A stretch of 7,042 bases of DNA from an uncultured Clostridia bacterium (GCA_946011705.1 CAMGCA010000100.1:1-7042), one strand, 5' to 3'. Shown: positions 1 through 6,231, numbered from the stretch's first letter. Notes: generated by a model not told the origin, from the sequence alone. Numbers and translations are program-made.

Positions 1-84
1 GGTGGGTGCGTGGTGCGGTGGTGTGGTTGGGGGGTTCTGGCGGTGTTTGTTGGGGCGGCGGGGGGTGTTGGCGCCGATGAGGGT
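1..84. other. A-free, G/T-rich corrupted end of the sequence
   Basis: Positions 1-76 of the plus strand contain no A at all, and the first 60 bases are about 90 percent G plus T. On the fusA strand this is a C/A-rich string. The two Arg codons of the expected NSRRG block are still in frame (60-55), and neighbouring codons differ from the expected ones mostly by changes to C or A. This pattern fits substitution errors at a contig or read end better than biology. Confidence 0.75.
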
Positions 85-1932
85 GCCCATATACTCATCG
101 GGCACGGTGACGGAAACCTTCATGATAGGCTCCAGAATGACGGGGTTTGCCTTCCGGCAGGCCTCCTTGAAGGCCATGGAACCGGCGATCTTAAATGCCA
201 TTTCGGAGGAGTCGACTTCATGGTAGGAGCCGTCGAACAGGGTGACCTTCACGTCCACAACGGGGTAGCCGGCCAGAACACCGGCCTCCATTGCGCCCTG
301 AATACCGGCGTCAACAGCGGGGATATACTCCTTGGGGATGGCGCCGCCCACGACGGCGTTGATGAACTCGTAACCCTTGCCGGGCTCGTTGGGCTCCACA
401 CGGATCTTGACGTGACCGTACTGGCCCTTACCGCCGGACTGACGGGCATACTTGGTTTCCTGCTCAACGCTCTTGCGGATGGTCTCCTTGTAGGAAACCT
501 GAGGAGCGCCTACGTTGGCCTCGACCTTGAACTCACGCAGCAGACGATCAACAATGATCTCCAGGTGCAGCTCGCCCATGCCGGCGATGATGGTCTGACC
601 GGTTTCCTTGTTGGTGTAGGTGCGGAAGGTGGGGTCTTCTTCAGCCAGCTTGGACAGGGCAATGCCCATCTTCTCCTGACCGGCCTTGGTCTTGGGCTCG
701 ATGGCGACCTCGATAACAGGTTCGGGGAACACCATGGACTCCAGAATGATGGGATGGTTCTCATCGCAGAAGGTATCACCGGTGGTGGTGTTCTTCACGC
801 CCACGACAGCGGCGATATCGCCGGCGTAGACCATGTCGATATCTTCCCGGTGGTTGGCGTGCATCTGCAGGATACGGCCCATACGCTCCTTGGTGTTCTT
901 GGTGCAGTTCAGCACGGAACTGCCCTTCTCCAGGGTACCGGAGTACACACGGAAATAGCACAGCTTGCCGACGTAGGGGTCGGTAGCGATCTTGAAGGCC
1001 AGAGCGGAGAAGGGAGCCTCGTCGGAAGCGGGACGGAAGTCCTCTTCCTCGGTCTCGGGGTTGACGCCCTTGATGCCCTTCTTGTCCAGGGGGCTGGGCA
1101 TATAGTCAACCACCGCGTCCAGCAGCTCCTGAACGCCCTTGTTCTTGTAAGAGGTGCCGCAGACCACGGGCACCATCTCGTTGGCGATGGTAGCGCGGCG
1201 GATGCAGGCCTTGATCATGTCGATGGGGACTTCCTCGCCCTCCAGATACATCATGGCGATGTCGTCATCCAGGCAGGAAACGGCGTCCATCAGCTTCTCG
1301 TGGTACTCGTTGCAGATGTCCACCATATCCTCGGGGATGTCCTCGGTGCGCACGTCCTTGCCCAGCTCATCATAGAAGACGTTGGCCTTCATGGTGATCA
1401 GATCCACATTGCCCTTGAAGAAGGACTCGGAACCGATGGGCAGCTGGATGGGCACCGCGTTGCACTTCAGACGCTCGTCGATCATGGTCAGAACCCGGTA
1501 GAAGTCGGCGCCCATGATGTCCATCTTGTTGACGTAGATCATGCGGGGCACCTTGTACTCGTCGGCCTGACGCCAGACGGTCTCGGTCTGGGGTTCCACG
1601 CCGCCCTTGGCGCACAGAACGGTGACAGCGCCGTCCAGAACACGCAGGGAGCGCTCCACCTCCACGGTGAAGTCCACGTGGCCCGGGGTGTCGATGATGT
1701 TCAGGCGGCAGCCCTTCCAGAAACAGGTGGTAGCGGCGGAGGTGATGGTAATACCACGCTCCTGCTCCTGAGCCATCCAGTCCATGGTGGCGGAGCCGTC
1801 ATGGGTCTCACCGATCTTGTAGTTCTTACCTGTGTAGAACAGAATACGCTCGGTGGTAGTGGTTTTACCGGCATCGATGTGAGCCATGATGCCGAAGTTT
1901 CTGGTATTCTCCAGAGAATACTGTCTAGGCAT
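1..1932 (-). CDS. fusA: Elongation factor G (EF-G), 3' end missing and last ~80 bases unreliable
   Basis: EF-G is the GTPase that drives translocation of tRNA and mRNA on the ribosome. The frame is open from ATG 1932-1930 to the window edge (644 codons). The start has AAAGGAGA upstream and gives [20 protein letters not shown]. GTPase motifs: G1 AHIDAGKTT (17-25), ERGIT in switch I (58-62), G3 DTPGH (81-85), G4 NKMD (135-138), G5-like [11 protein letters not shown] (258-268). Later blocks include [14 protein letters not shown] in domain [20 protein letters not shown] in domain IV and VPDEYMG in domain V. Right after that block the sequence departs from EF-G: positions 84-1 translate to a Pro/Asn/His-rich string without the expected GDxNSRRG continuation, though RR stays in register. 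About 50-60 C-terminal residues of a normal ~690 are absent. It is the fourth gene of the str operon; tuf, the usual next gene, is outside the window. Confidence 0.97.
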   Translation of the reverse strand, partial: MPRQYSLENTRNFGIMAHIDAGKTTTTERILFYTGKNYKIGETHDGSATMDWMAQEQERGITITSAATTCFWKGCRLNIIDTPGHVDFTVEVERSLRVLDGAVTVLCAKGGVEPQTETVWRQADEYKVPRMIYVNKMDIMGADFYRVLTMIDERLKCNAVPIQLPIGSESFFKGNVDLITMKANVFYDELGKDVRTEDIPEDMVDICNEYHEKLMDAVSCLDDDIAMMYLEGEEVPIDMIKACIRRATIANEMVPVVCGTSYKNKGVQELLDAVVDYMPSPLDKKGIKGVNPETEEEDFRPASDEAPFSALAFKIATDPYVGKLCYFRVYSGTLEKGSSVLNCTKNTKERMGRILQMHANHREDIDMVYAGDIAAVVGVKNTTTGDTFCDENHPIILESMVFPEPVIEVAIEPKTKAGQEKMGIALSKLAEEDPTFRTYTNKETGQTIIAGMGELHLEIIVDRLLREFKVEANVGAPQVSYKETIRKSVEQETKYARQSGGKGQYGHVKIRVEPNEPGKGYEFINAVVGGAIPKEYIPAVDAGIQGAMEAGVLAGYPVVDVKVTLFDGSYHEVDSSEMAFKIAGSMAFKEACRKANPVILEPIMKVSVTVPDEYMGTLIGANTPRRPNKHRQNPPTTPPHHAPT

Positions 1933-1947
1933 TGGGTTTCTCCTTTA

Positions 1948-2418
1948 TTACCAGCGGAAGTGGGCGAAGGCCTTGTTGGCTTCGGCCATCTTGTGGACGT
2001 CCTCGCGCTTCTTCACGGACGCGCCGGTGCCGTTGGCAGCGTCCATGATCTCAGCGGCCAGCCGCTCCTTCATGGTGTTCTCGCTGCGGCTGCGGCTGTA
2101 CAGGGTGATCCACCGCAGACCCAGGGTCTGACGACGGTCGGGGCGGACTTCGATGGGCACCTGATAGGTGGCGCCGCCCACACGGCGAGCCTTCAGCTCC
2201 ACAGCGGGCATGATGTTTTCCATGGCCTGCTGGAAGACTTCCAGACCGTTCTTGCCGGTCTTGTTCTCGACGATTTCGAAAGCACCATAGACGACCTTCT
2301 GGGCAACGCCCTTCTTGCCGTCCAGCATGATGCTGTTAACGAGCTTGGTAACCAGAACGGAATTGTAATTGGGATCCGGAAGGACCTCTCTCTTGGGAAC
2401 ATTACCTCTTCTGGGCAC
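1948..2418 (-). CDS. rpsG: 30S ribosomal protein S7
   Basis: S7 nucleates assembly of the 30S head by binding 16S rRNA and lines the E site. From the GTG at 2418-2416 the product is 156 residues, the usual bacterial length, beginning (M)[15 protein letters not shown] and ending [20 protein letters not shown], the usual Gram-positive ends. An ATG six codons upstream (2436) would also be in frame. It is rejected because AAGGAGGG, a strong Shine-Dalgarno, lies between it and the GTG at correct spacing, and because S7 proteins start at the PRRG block. TAA stop at 1950-1948; fusA begins 15 bases later with its ribosome binding site right after the stop. Regulation may involve the structured gap upstream. 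Confidence 0.98.
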   Translation of the reverse strand: MPRRGNVPKREVLPDPNYNSVLVTKLVNSIMLDGKKGVAQKVVYGAFEIVENKTGKNGLEVFQQAMENIMPAVELKARRVGGATYQVPIEVRPDRRQTLGLRWITLYSRSRSENTMKERLAAEIMDAANGTGASVKKREDVHKMAEANKAFAHFRW

Positions 2419-2459
2419 TTTGCTTCCCTCCTTCATAATATAATGATTTCATCGGTACT

Positions 2460-2476
2460 CGAAAGCGTTACTTTCG
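2460..2476 (-). other. Short hairpin upstream of the rpsG ribosome binding site
   Basis: CGAAAG, a 5-base loop and CTTTCG form a 6-bp stem about 30 bases upstream of the rpsG Shine-Dalgarno. Just ahead of it on the minus strand is the palindrome CTGGCCAG (2489-2482). In E. coli the rpsL-rpsG gap holds the S7 repressor site; a comparable role here is only a guess from position. Confidence 0.4.
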
Positions 2477-2493
2477 TGGTGCCTGGCCAGAGG

Positions 2494-2523
2494 TTTATAC
2501 TATATATAAAACCATCTTGGCAA
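2494..2523 (-). promoter_or_regulatory. Possible internal promoter ahead of rpsG
   Basis: Minus strand TTGCCA (2523-2518), 18 bases, TATAAA (2499-2494), inside a distinctly AT-rich stretch of an otherwise GC-rich operon. A consensus TTGACT also occurs at 2559-2554 but has no -10 at the right distance. The -35 overlaps the hairpin at 2520-2536, so one of the two readings may be accidental. Confidence 0.35.
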
Positions 2524-2536
2524 GGCGATGCCTTGC
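2520..2536 (-). other. Short hairpin in the rpsL-rpsG gap
   Basis: A perfect 7-bp stem GCAAGGC / GCCTTGC with a 3-base loop. On the minus strand it is followed about 7 bases later by GGTTTTATATATAG, so there is no T-tract directly at the stem. It could be a weak attenuator, a processing site, or a translational control element for rpsG. Confidence 0.5.
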
Positions 2537-2579
2537 GAAAGGGCATGAAAAAAGTCAAATTTGGGTGACAGGCAGGAAA

Positions 2580-3005
2580 TTACTTCTTCTTGCCGGCCTT
2601 GGGACGCTTGGCGCCGTACTTGGAACGGGACTGCATACGGTTCTGCACGCCCTGAGTATCCAGAGTGCCGCGGATGATGTGGTAACGCACACCGGGCAGG
2701 TCCTTGACACGGCCGCCACGAATCAGCACCACAGAGTGCTCCTGCAGGTTGTGGCCAACACCGGGAATGTAAGCGGAAACTTCCATACCATTGGTCAGAC
2801 GCACACGGGCGATCTTACGCAGAGCAGAGTTAGGCTTCTTGGGGGTGGTGGTACGCACAGCAGTGCACACGCCGCGCTTCTGAGGGGAGGGCAGGCTGGT
2901 TGCCTTGTTCTCCAGAGTGTTCAGACCTCTCTGCAGAGCGGGAGCGGTGGACTTGTAGCTGACCTGCTGACGACCGGAACGAACCAGCTGATTAAAAGTA
3001 GGCAT
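2580..3005 (-). CDS. rpsL: 30S ribosomal protein S12
   Basis: S12 sits at the 30S decoding centre and contributes to tRNA selection and accuracy. The 141-residue product contains [20 protein letters not shown] (41-60), [20 protein letters not shown] (84-103), PGVRYH (104-109) and a lysine-rich end, [15 protein letters not shown]. It carries the extra segment around residues 20-40 typical of Gram-positive S12 and absent in E. coli. Lys56 and Lys101, matching E. coli Lys42 and Lys87 (streptomycin-resistance positions), are wild type, as is Asp102, the residue methylthiolated in species that have RimO. ATG start at 3005-3003 with AAAGGAGA ahead; TAA stop. It is the second gene of the str operon, followed by an unusually long gap before rpsG. 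Confidence 0.99.
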   Translation of the reverse strand: MPTFNQLVRSGRQQVSYKSTAPALQRGLNTLENKATSLPSPQKRGVCTAVRTTTPKKPNSALRKIARVRLTNGMEVSAYIPGVGHNLQEHSVVLIRGGRVKDLPGVRYHIIRGTLDTQGVQNRMQSRSKYGAKRPKAGKKK

Positions 3006-3050
3006 TTGTTTTCTCCTTTCTTTGGTTCTCGCCTTTTGGGCGGGTTATCT

Positions 3051-3075
3051 ATTCTACGGAAAAATCCGGTAGAAT
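3051..3075 (-). other. Hairpin between the L7Ae-like gene and rpsL
   Basis: Minus strand ATTCTAC-C-GGA, loop TTTT, TCCGTAGAAT: ten pairs with one bulged C. It begins at the last base of the L7Ae-like stop codon. No T-tract follows (the next bases are AGATAACCCGCC), so it is not a terminator. A second small stem, CGCC-loop-GGCG, lies at 3042-3030. Possible roles are mRNA processing, stability or translational control of rpsL. Confidence 0.55.
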
Positions 3076-3356
3076 CAATTGAGGACGGCCGCAGCCGCCG
3101 CGCCCACCTCGATGCCGCAGGCGCTGCCCAAGGCTTCCATGCTGGAAACCCAGGTAATCTGGATCTGATTGTCCGCGCAAAGCTCCGCCAAGGGTTGGGT
3201 CAGTGCGGGATCGGCGTTCTCCGCCAGATAAACACACCGGACGTTCCCTGCGCGAACAGCTTTTTTCAGCTGCTTGGCGCCAACCGCCAGGCTCAGCCGG
3301 GACAGGTCGGGAAGATCTCTCCGATCCGGTATTTTATGCTTCTTCTTCATATCCAT
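3075..3356 (-). CDS. ybxF: L7Ae/YbxF-like ribosomal (K-turn binding) protein
   Basis: A 93-residue basic protein of the L7Ae/L30e/S12e/Gadd45 family. In Firmicutes these small proteins bind kink-turn RNA, and ybxF lies directly upstream of rpsL, as here. Family features: VGAKQLKKAVRAG (25-37), AENADPAL (45-52) and the C-terminal SSMEALGSACGIEVGAAAAA (71-90). The family usually starts close to the GxKQ block, so this reading carries about 20 extra residues, MDMKKKHKIPDRRDLPDLSR. The start is uncertain. The first ATG (3356-3354) and a second in frame (3350-3348) have no Shine-Dalgarno, because the promoter lies immediately upstream. A later CTG preceded by GGAGAG is conceivable but rare. The sequence favours leaderless or near-leaderless translation. 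It stops with TGA at 3077-3075, 69 bases before rpsL. Confidence 0.9.
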   Translation of the reverse strand: MDMKKKHKIPDRRDLPDLSRLSLAVGAKQLKKAVRAGNVRCVYLAENADPALTQPLAELCADNQIQITWVSSMEALGSACGIEVGAAAAAVLN

Positions 3357-3366
3357 ACGAATTTAT

Positions 3367-3394
3367 ATTATACGCACTTTCCGAAAAAAGTCAA
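3367..3394 (-). promoter_or_regulatory. Strong sigma-A-type promoter of the str operon
   Basis: On the minus strand TTGACT (3394-3389), a 16-base spacer and a perfect TATAAT (3372-3367). The sequence just upstream of the -35 (3395-3418) is rich in runs of A and T, like the UP elements of ribosomal promoters. Transcription should start at about 3361-3357, immediately before the first ATG of the L7Ae-like gene. This promoter would drive the L7Ae-like gene, rpsL, rpsG and fusA. Confidence 0.85.
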
Positions 3395-3415
3395 CAAAAT
3401 TGTAGGAAAATTTTT

Positions 3416-3424
3416 TGTGATAAT
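3416..3424 (+). promoter_or_regulatory. Possible plus-strand extended -10 promoter element
   Basis: TGTGATAAT fits the extended -10 form TGnTATAAT with one mismatch. There is no convincing -35 at 16-18 bases upstream, only A/T-rich sequence shared with the divergent str promoter. If used, transcription would start near 3431 and meet the plus-strand terminator at 3592-3622, giving an RNA of about 190 nt. Short AT-rich matches like this arise often by chance. Confidence 0.3.
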
Positions 3425-3434
3425 GCTGTATCCG

Positions 3435-3610
3435 GGTATCGTTTTCGCTTTGTCCACAATAGAAAGACCGCTGCCCGTGAGCTGCGGGCGGCCAGTGGCT
3501 GCGGACAGTGCGTCACGAACCCCGGCAGTTTTCGAAACACCTTTGGGCATTGCTCGGTATCGTTACCAAGTCGTGTACCGTTGATAGGCGTAAGACCGCT
3601 GCCCGTGAGC
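3435..3610. repeat. Imperfect direct repeat (two copies) in the intergenic region before the str operon
   Basis: The 19-mer AAGACCGCTGCCCGTGAGC occurs exactly at 3464-3482 and 3592-3610. Upstream of each copy lies the 9-mer GGTATCGTT (3435-3443 and 3556-3564) and a short ATAG (3459-3462, 3584-3587), in the same order, with a total length difference of 7 bases. So an element of about 48-55 bp seems duplicated. In copy 2 the 19-mer is the left arm of the hairpin. In copy 1 the right arm has diverged, giving a weaker stem (GCTGCCCG with CGGGCGGC). No terminal repeats or target duplications are evident. Confidence 0.7.
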
Positions 3611-3622
3611 AGCGGTCTTTTT
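3592..3622 (+). terminator. Strong hairpin with T-tract on the plus strand, at the end of the SGNH-like gene
   Basis: AAGACCGCTGC (3592-3602), loop CCGTGA, GCAGCGGTCTT (3609-3619): an 11-bp perfect stem. On the plus strand the arm runs into T3618-T3622, the classic intrinsic terminator form. On the minus strand the stem begins right after the TGA of the SGNH-like gene, but its tail reads TTACGCC, so it would end that operon only weakly. No plus-strand gene leads into it, which leaves its main purpose open: a plus-strand RNA, or a poor terminator/mRNA 3' end for the acyltransferase operon. Confidence 0.7.
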
Positions 3623-4701
3623 CAGGAATCGCCATAAACCTCGGCGAAATACGCCTCGTAATCGAAGGCTGTGTAAAAATCCTTTACACCCTGCCAATAG
3701 GCGGCGCTGTTTTCCTTCGTCAGCTCGTGATCACCCATCGCCATATCCCGGAGGATCTTTGTGTTGATCTCAGCGGAATAATGGGCCCAGTCGGAGTAAT
3801 TATCCAAATCCGTTACGACGTCATAGTCGTCAAAGAAGGAATACAGCCGGATATTATCGCATTGCAGCAGGGTTTCGCAGGCTGCCTCGCAATAGCGGAT
3901 GTACAGCTCTATGGAATTTTCCGCCCTTAGCCGCTCCCACCAGCAGACACTGTAGGGCGGAATAAAGCAGTAGAATTCGATATCCGGATTATCCCGGGCG
4001 GTCTGCACATAATTCTGCTCCATGCTGTCCCGGACGGTTTTCAGAACCGCTTCCTCCTCCCCTTCCCTGCCGGGCAGGTCGATGGAACTCAGTCCCCGCT
4101 GGCGCACAATCTCCGGGCTGTGTTCCATGGCGTCATCCCAGAACTGGTAGGTATCGAAATCCATGGAGGGCAGGCCCTGAGCGGTACGCCGCAGCGTATC
4201 CGCCGTGGCTTCCAGCAGAATCTCCTTGTTGAGGACATACTGCACATCGTTGAAGGGGTTTTCATCATACAGGTACTCCGGAAGGGTGATATCCGTGCGC
4301 ATGGCGTCCTTATCCTCATAGAGCATTCCGCCGCTGACATCCCGCACCACCAGCCGGATATCCGGATTGCGGGCAATGGCCCGGCGCACCTGCATATCCA
4401 CTTCCTTAAACTTGGAGCCGTTCAGGGGCACCTTTACGGCATTTACGTCAAACAGGTCGTTCAGTTCGGAAACCCGAAAGTTCTCCGTCATGGAATTGCC
4501 GGTAATCATGGCGTCATAGGAAAAATTCCGGATAATTCCGTCATTTTGATACCGTTCGTTTCCATCGGGATAGGACAGCCCCGCCAGGGGGCCGTGATAG
4601 TGGAAATAGGGATCCACCACCGCGGTCAGTCCGCCCAGCAGAATCAGCAGAACCGCGGTTGTCACCAGAAAGCCGATGCCCCACTTTTTTTCTGACTGCA
4701 T
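3622..4701 (-). CDS. Membrane-anchored SGNH-like protein, probable partner of the MBOAT acyltransferase
   Basis: A 359-residue protein with a short basic N-terminus (MQSEKKW) and one hydrophobic segment at about residues 8-29. This looks like an uncleaved signal anchor leaving the bulk outside the cell. Two motifs suggest an SGNH/GDSL hydrolase-like fold: ITGNSMTENF (66-75) resembles block I, with Ser70 as candidate nucleophile, and SDWAHYS (303-309) resembles block V, with Asp304 and His307 completing a triad. IPPYS (247-251) lies between them. Similar arrangements occur in DltD, AlgJ and AlgX, which accept the acyl group delivered by the MBOAT partner and place it on the polymer; that role here is inferred from the pairing. 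The ATG start has AGGAGG six bases ahead, within the 12-base gap after the MBOAT stop. The TGA stop touches the hairpin at 3592-3622. The central part (about 130-240) has no motif I recognise. A hydrolase rather than a transferase remains possible. Confidence 0.82.
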   Translation of the reverse strand: MQSEKKWGIGFLVTTAVLLILLGGLTAVVDPYFHYHGPLAGLSYPDGNERYQNDGIIRNFSYDAMITGNSMTENFRVSELNDLFDVNAVKVPLNGSKFKEVDMQVRRAIARNPDIRLVVRDVSGGMLYEDKDAMRTDITLPEYLYDENPFNDVQYVLNKEILLEATADTLRRTAQGLPSMDFDTYQFWDDAMEHSPEIVRQRGLSSIDLPGREGEEEAVLKTVRDSMEQNYVQTARDNPDIEFYCFIPPYSVCWWERLRAENSIELYIRYCEAACETLLQCDNIRLYSFFDDYDVVTDLDNYSDWAHYSAEINTKILRDMAMGDHELTKENSAAYWQGVKDFYTAFDYEAYFAEVYGDS

Positions 4702-4713
4702 AGGCTCCCTCCT

Positions 4714-6171
4714 TTAGAAGTTGAAATACAAAAAGGAACTGATGCCGGAGAAGGACAGGATACACCACACCAGCAAAATCGCCGTCAGGAGCATACTGGC
4801 GTTTCCGAATTTCAGTTTTCCCGCAATGTCATAGGCATTTTCCCGGCGGGTGGACATCCACAGAGCCGCCCCGTAAAACGCCGCTCCCACCAGCTTGGGC
4901 AGGATGGACGGAACGTCCATGTTCAGTCCGTATCGGAACAGTGCCGTCATTTCCGGCAGTTCAAAGGCTGCGGTCAGTCCGCTGACAGTGGCTTTGCCCG
5001 CCGTGAGCCTTCCAAGGAACACAGCCGCGTCCGTCAGGGTCTCCGCCCGGAAGATGACCCAGGTCAGATTCAGAATCAGAAAGGTGCCGCACCAGCGAAG
5101 AAACCCGGGAATCCTTTCCAGCCGGTTTCCCAGCAGCCTCTCCAGCACCATACAAGCGCCGTGAATACCGCCCCAGACCACAAAATTCCAGGACGCCCCG
5201 TGCCACAGGCCGCTGCACAGAAACACAATCATTACGTTCAGGCAGGTTCGGGCCGTTCCCCTTCGGCTGCCCCCCAGGGGGATGTACAGATAGCGGGTAA
5301 AGAACCGGGTCAGGGTCTTGTGCCACCGCTTCCAGAATTCGGAAATGGACAGGGCGCGGTAGGGCTTGTCGAAATTGGCGGGGAGTTCAAAATTCATCAT
5401 TTTTCCCAGTCCCAGCGCCATGTCACAGTAGCCGCTGAAGTCGAAATAAATCTGGAGGGTATAGGCCAGCATGACCAAAGCCGCGCTGACCGTGCCCAGT
5501 CCGGAGATATCCCCGAAGCCCCAGTCCGCCGCCTTGCCGAAGGTGTCGGCAATCAGCACCTTTTTCGTCAGGCGGAGTGTAAATAGGAACATACCCGGCG
5601 AGAAATTCTCCCATTGAAAGCGTTTCCGGTCCTCCTCCAGAAATTGGGGAATCAACTCATCATGGGTCACAATGGGGCCTGCGATGAGCTGCGGAAAATA
5701 GGCAACATAGGCAGCATATTGCAGGAAGCTGTAGTTACCCGTCTGCCCCCGGTAGGCGTCAATCACATAGGATACCTGCTGGAAGGTAAAGAAGCTGATG
5801 CCCAGGGGCAGCACAATGTGCTTCAGTGGGATTTGAGCCGCGAACAGAACGTTGACGTTGCCGATAAAAAAGTCGAAATATTTGTAGGAGAACCGGATTC
5901 CGAAATTCACCAGCAGGGCCGCCGCCAGTTCCGCCTTCCGTGCCCCCTGCCGGTCCGTCATCCGCATCAGTCGGGTAATGCCGTAATTGAGCAGGATGGA
6001 CGTGACGATAATCGCCAGATAGCTGGGGTTAAAGTAGCCGTAAAACCACAGGGACATTCCCAGCAGAAACGCCATCGCCAGAGAATACCGGTGAAAGCGG
6101 TTCAGGCCAAAGTAGCCAATCAGGCAAAGGGGCAGGAACAGAAGGATAAAAATATAGGAATTAAAGAGCAA
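4714..6171 (-). CDS. MBOAT family membrane-bound O-acyltransferase (AlgI/DltB/PatA type)
   Basis: A 485-residue integral membrane protein, normal length for the AlgI-type MBOAT family, with hydrophobic segments from residue 5 to the C-terminus (roughly ten or more). Family members take an acyl group from a cytoplasmic donor and pass it across the membrane for transfer to a surface polymer such as alginate, peptidoglycan or teichoic acid. Visible family blocks: LPLGISFFTFQQVSYVIDAY (121-140), QLIAGPI (162-167 region), FDFSGYCDMALGLG (243-256), the block NFDKPYRALSISEFW (266-280) running into KRWHKTLTRF with His284, YLYIPLGGSRRG (294-305), and GLWHGASWNFVVWGGIHG (321-338). His324 in WHGA matches the catalytic MBOAT histidine. 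The start is TTG with a good ribosome binding site; the stop is TAA. The SGNH-like gene follows 12 bases later, so the two are co-transcribed and probably co-function. The acyl group and acceptor polymer cannot be read from sequence. No dltA or dltC is present here, so D-alanylation is less likely than O-acetylation. Confidence 0.93.
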   Translation of the reverse strand: MLFNSYIFILLFLPLCLIGYFGLNRFHRYSLAMAFLLGMSLWFYGYFNPSYLAIIVTSILLNYGITRLMRMTDRQGARKAELAAALLVNFGIRFSYKYFDFFIGNVNVLFAAQIPLKHIVLPLGISFFTFQQVSYVIDAYRGQTGNYSFLQYAAYVAYFPQLIAGPIVTHDELIPQFLEEDRKRFQWENFSPGMFLFTLRLTKKVLIADTFGKAADWGFGDISGLGTVSAALVMLAYTLQIYFDFSGYCDMALGLGKMMNFELPANFDKPYRALSISEFWKRWHKTLTRFFTRYLYIPLGGSRRGTARTCLNVMIVFLCSGLWHGASWNFVVWGGIHGACMVLERLLGNRLERIPGFLRWCGTFLILNLTWVIFRAETLTDAAVFLGRLTAGKATVSGLTAAFELPEMTALFRYGLNMDVPSILPKLVGAAFYGAALWMSTRRENAYDIAGKLKFGNASMLLTAILLVWCILSFSGISSFLYFNF

Positions 6172-6179
6172 ATCGCCCT

Positions 6180-6184
6180 CTCCT
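6180..6184 (-). promoter_or_regulatory. Shine-Dalgarno deciding a TTG start for the MBOAT gene
   Basis: The minus strand reads AGGAG at 6184-6180, eight bases before TTG at 6171-6169. The site lies between the rpoC terminator T-tract and the start codon. No ATG gives a better fit: the resulting N-terminus, (M)LFNSYIFILLFLPL, has the usual form of AlgI/DltB-type MBOAT proteins, so TTG is the real start. Confidence 0.8.
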
Positions 6185-6190
6185 CTCTGT

Positions 6191-6223
6191 AAAAAGAGTG
6201 ACCGTCATCACTGGCGGTCACTC
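6191..6223 (-). terminator. rho-independent terminator after rpoC
   Basis: Read on the minus strand, GAGTGACCG (6223-6215), a 10-nt loop and CGGTCACTC (6204-6196) form a perfect 9-bp stem, followed at once by five T (6195-6191). It starts 8 bases after the rpoC stop codon. The plus strand has A rather than T on the far side, so it works in the rpoC direction only. It ends only about 20 bases before the start codon of the next gene. Confidence 0.88.
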
Positions 6224-6231
6224 AAAAAGCA

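Noticed and set aside
1..76. G-rich tract as a G-quadruplex or switch-like regulatory element
   Set aside because: The region is interior fusA coding sequence by position, and the pattern of in-frame substitutions with loss of A is better explained by sequencing errors at a contig end.
10..2568. An 852-codon open frame on the plus strand, antisense to fusA and rpsG
   Set aside because: It lies wholly opposite two certain genes with strong codon bias, which in GC-rich genes often keeps an antisense frame open. Its translation is a low-complexity Gly/Val/Leu/His/Asp-rich string without any domain, and it runs through the corrupted end.
3368..3550. A 60-codon minus-strand frame in the intergenic region
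   Set aside because: It overlaps the str promoter itself and copy 1 of the direct repeat, has no clear ribosome binding site, and matches no family I recognise.
2517..3584. A 355-codon plus-strand frame across rpsL, the L7Ae-like gene and the intergenic region
   Set aside because: It is antisense to rpsL and the L7Ae-like gene and shows no domain or ribosome binding site. Its last 54 codons (from ATG 3423) could be a small gene, but that ATG overlaps the candidate -10 element and has no Shine-Dalgarno.
4714..6171. Assignment of the MBOAT gene as dltB and its neighbour as dltD
   Set aside because: No dltA or dltC accompanies them, and the motifs (AlgI-like FWKRWH and WHGASWNF blocks, DWAH instead of a DltD-type context) only support the broader MBOAT/SGNH families.
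4120..6192. Several plus-strand frames of 89-192 codons opposite the acyltransferase genes
   Set aside because: All are antisense shadows of the MBOAT and SGNH-like genes, whose motifs and ribosome binding sites are clear.
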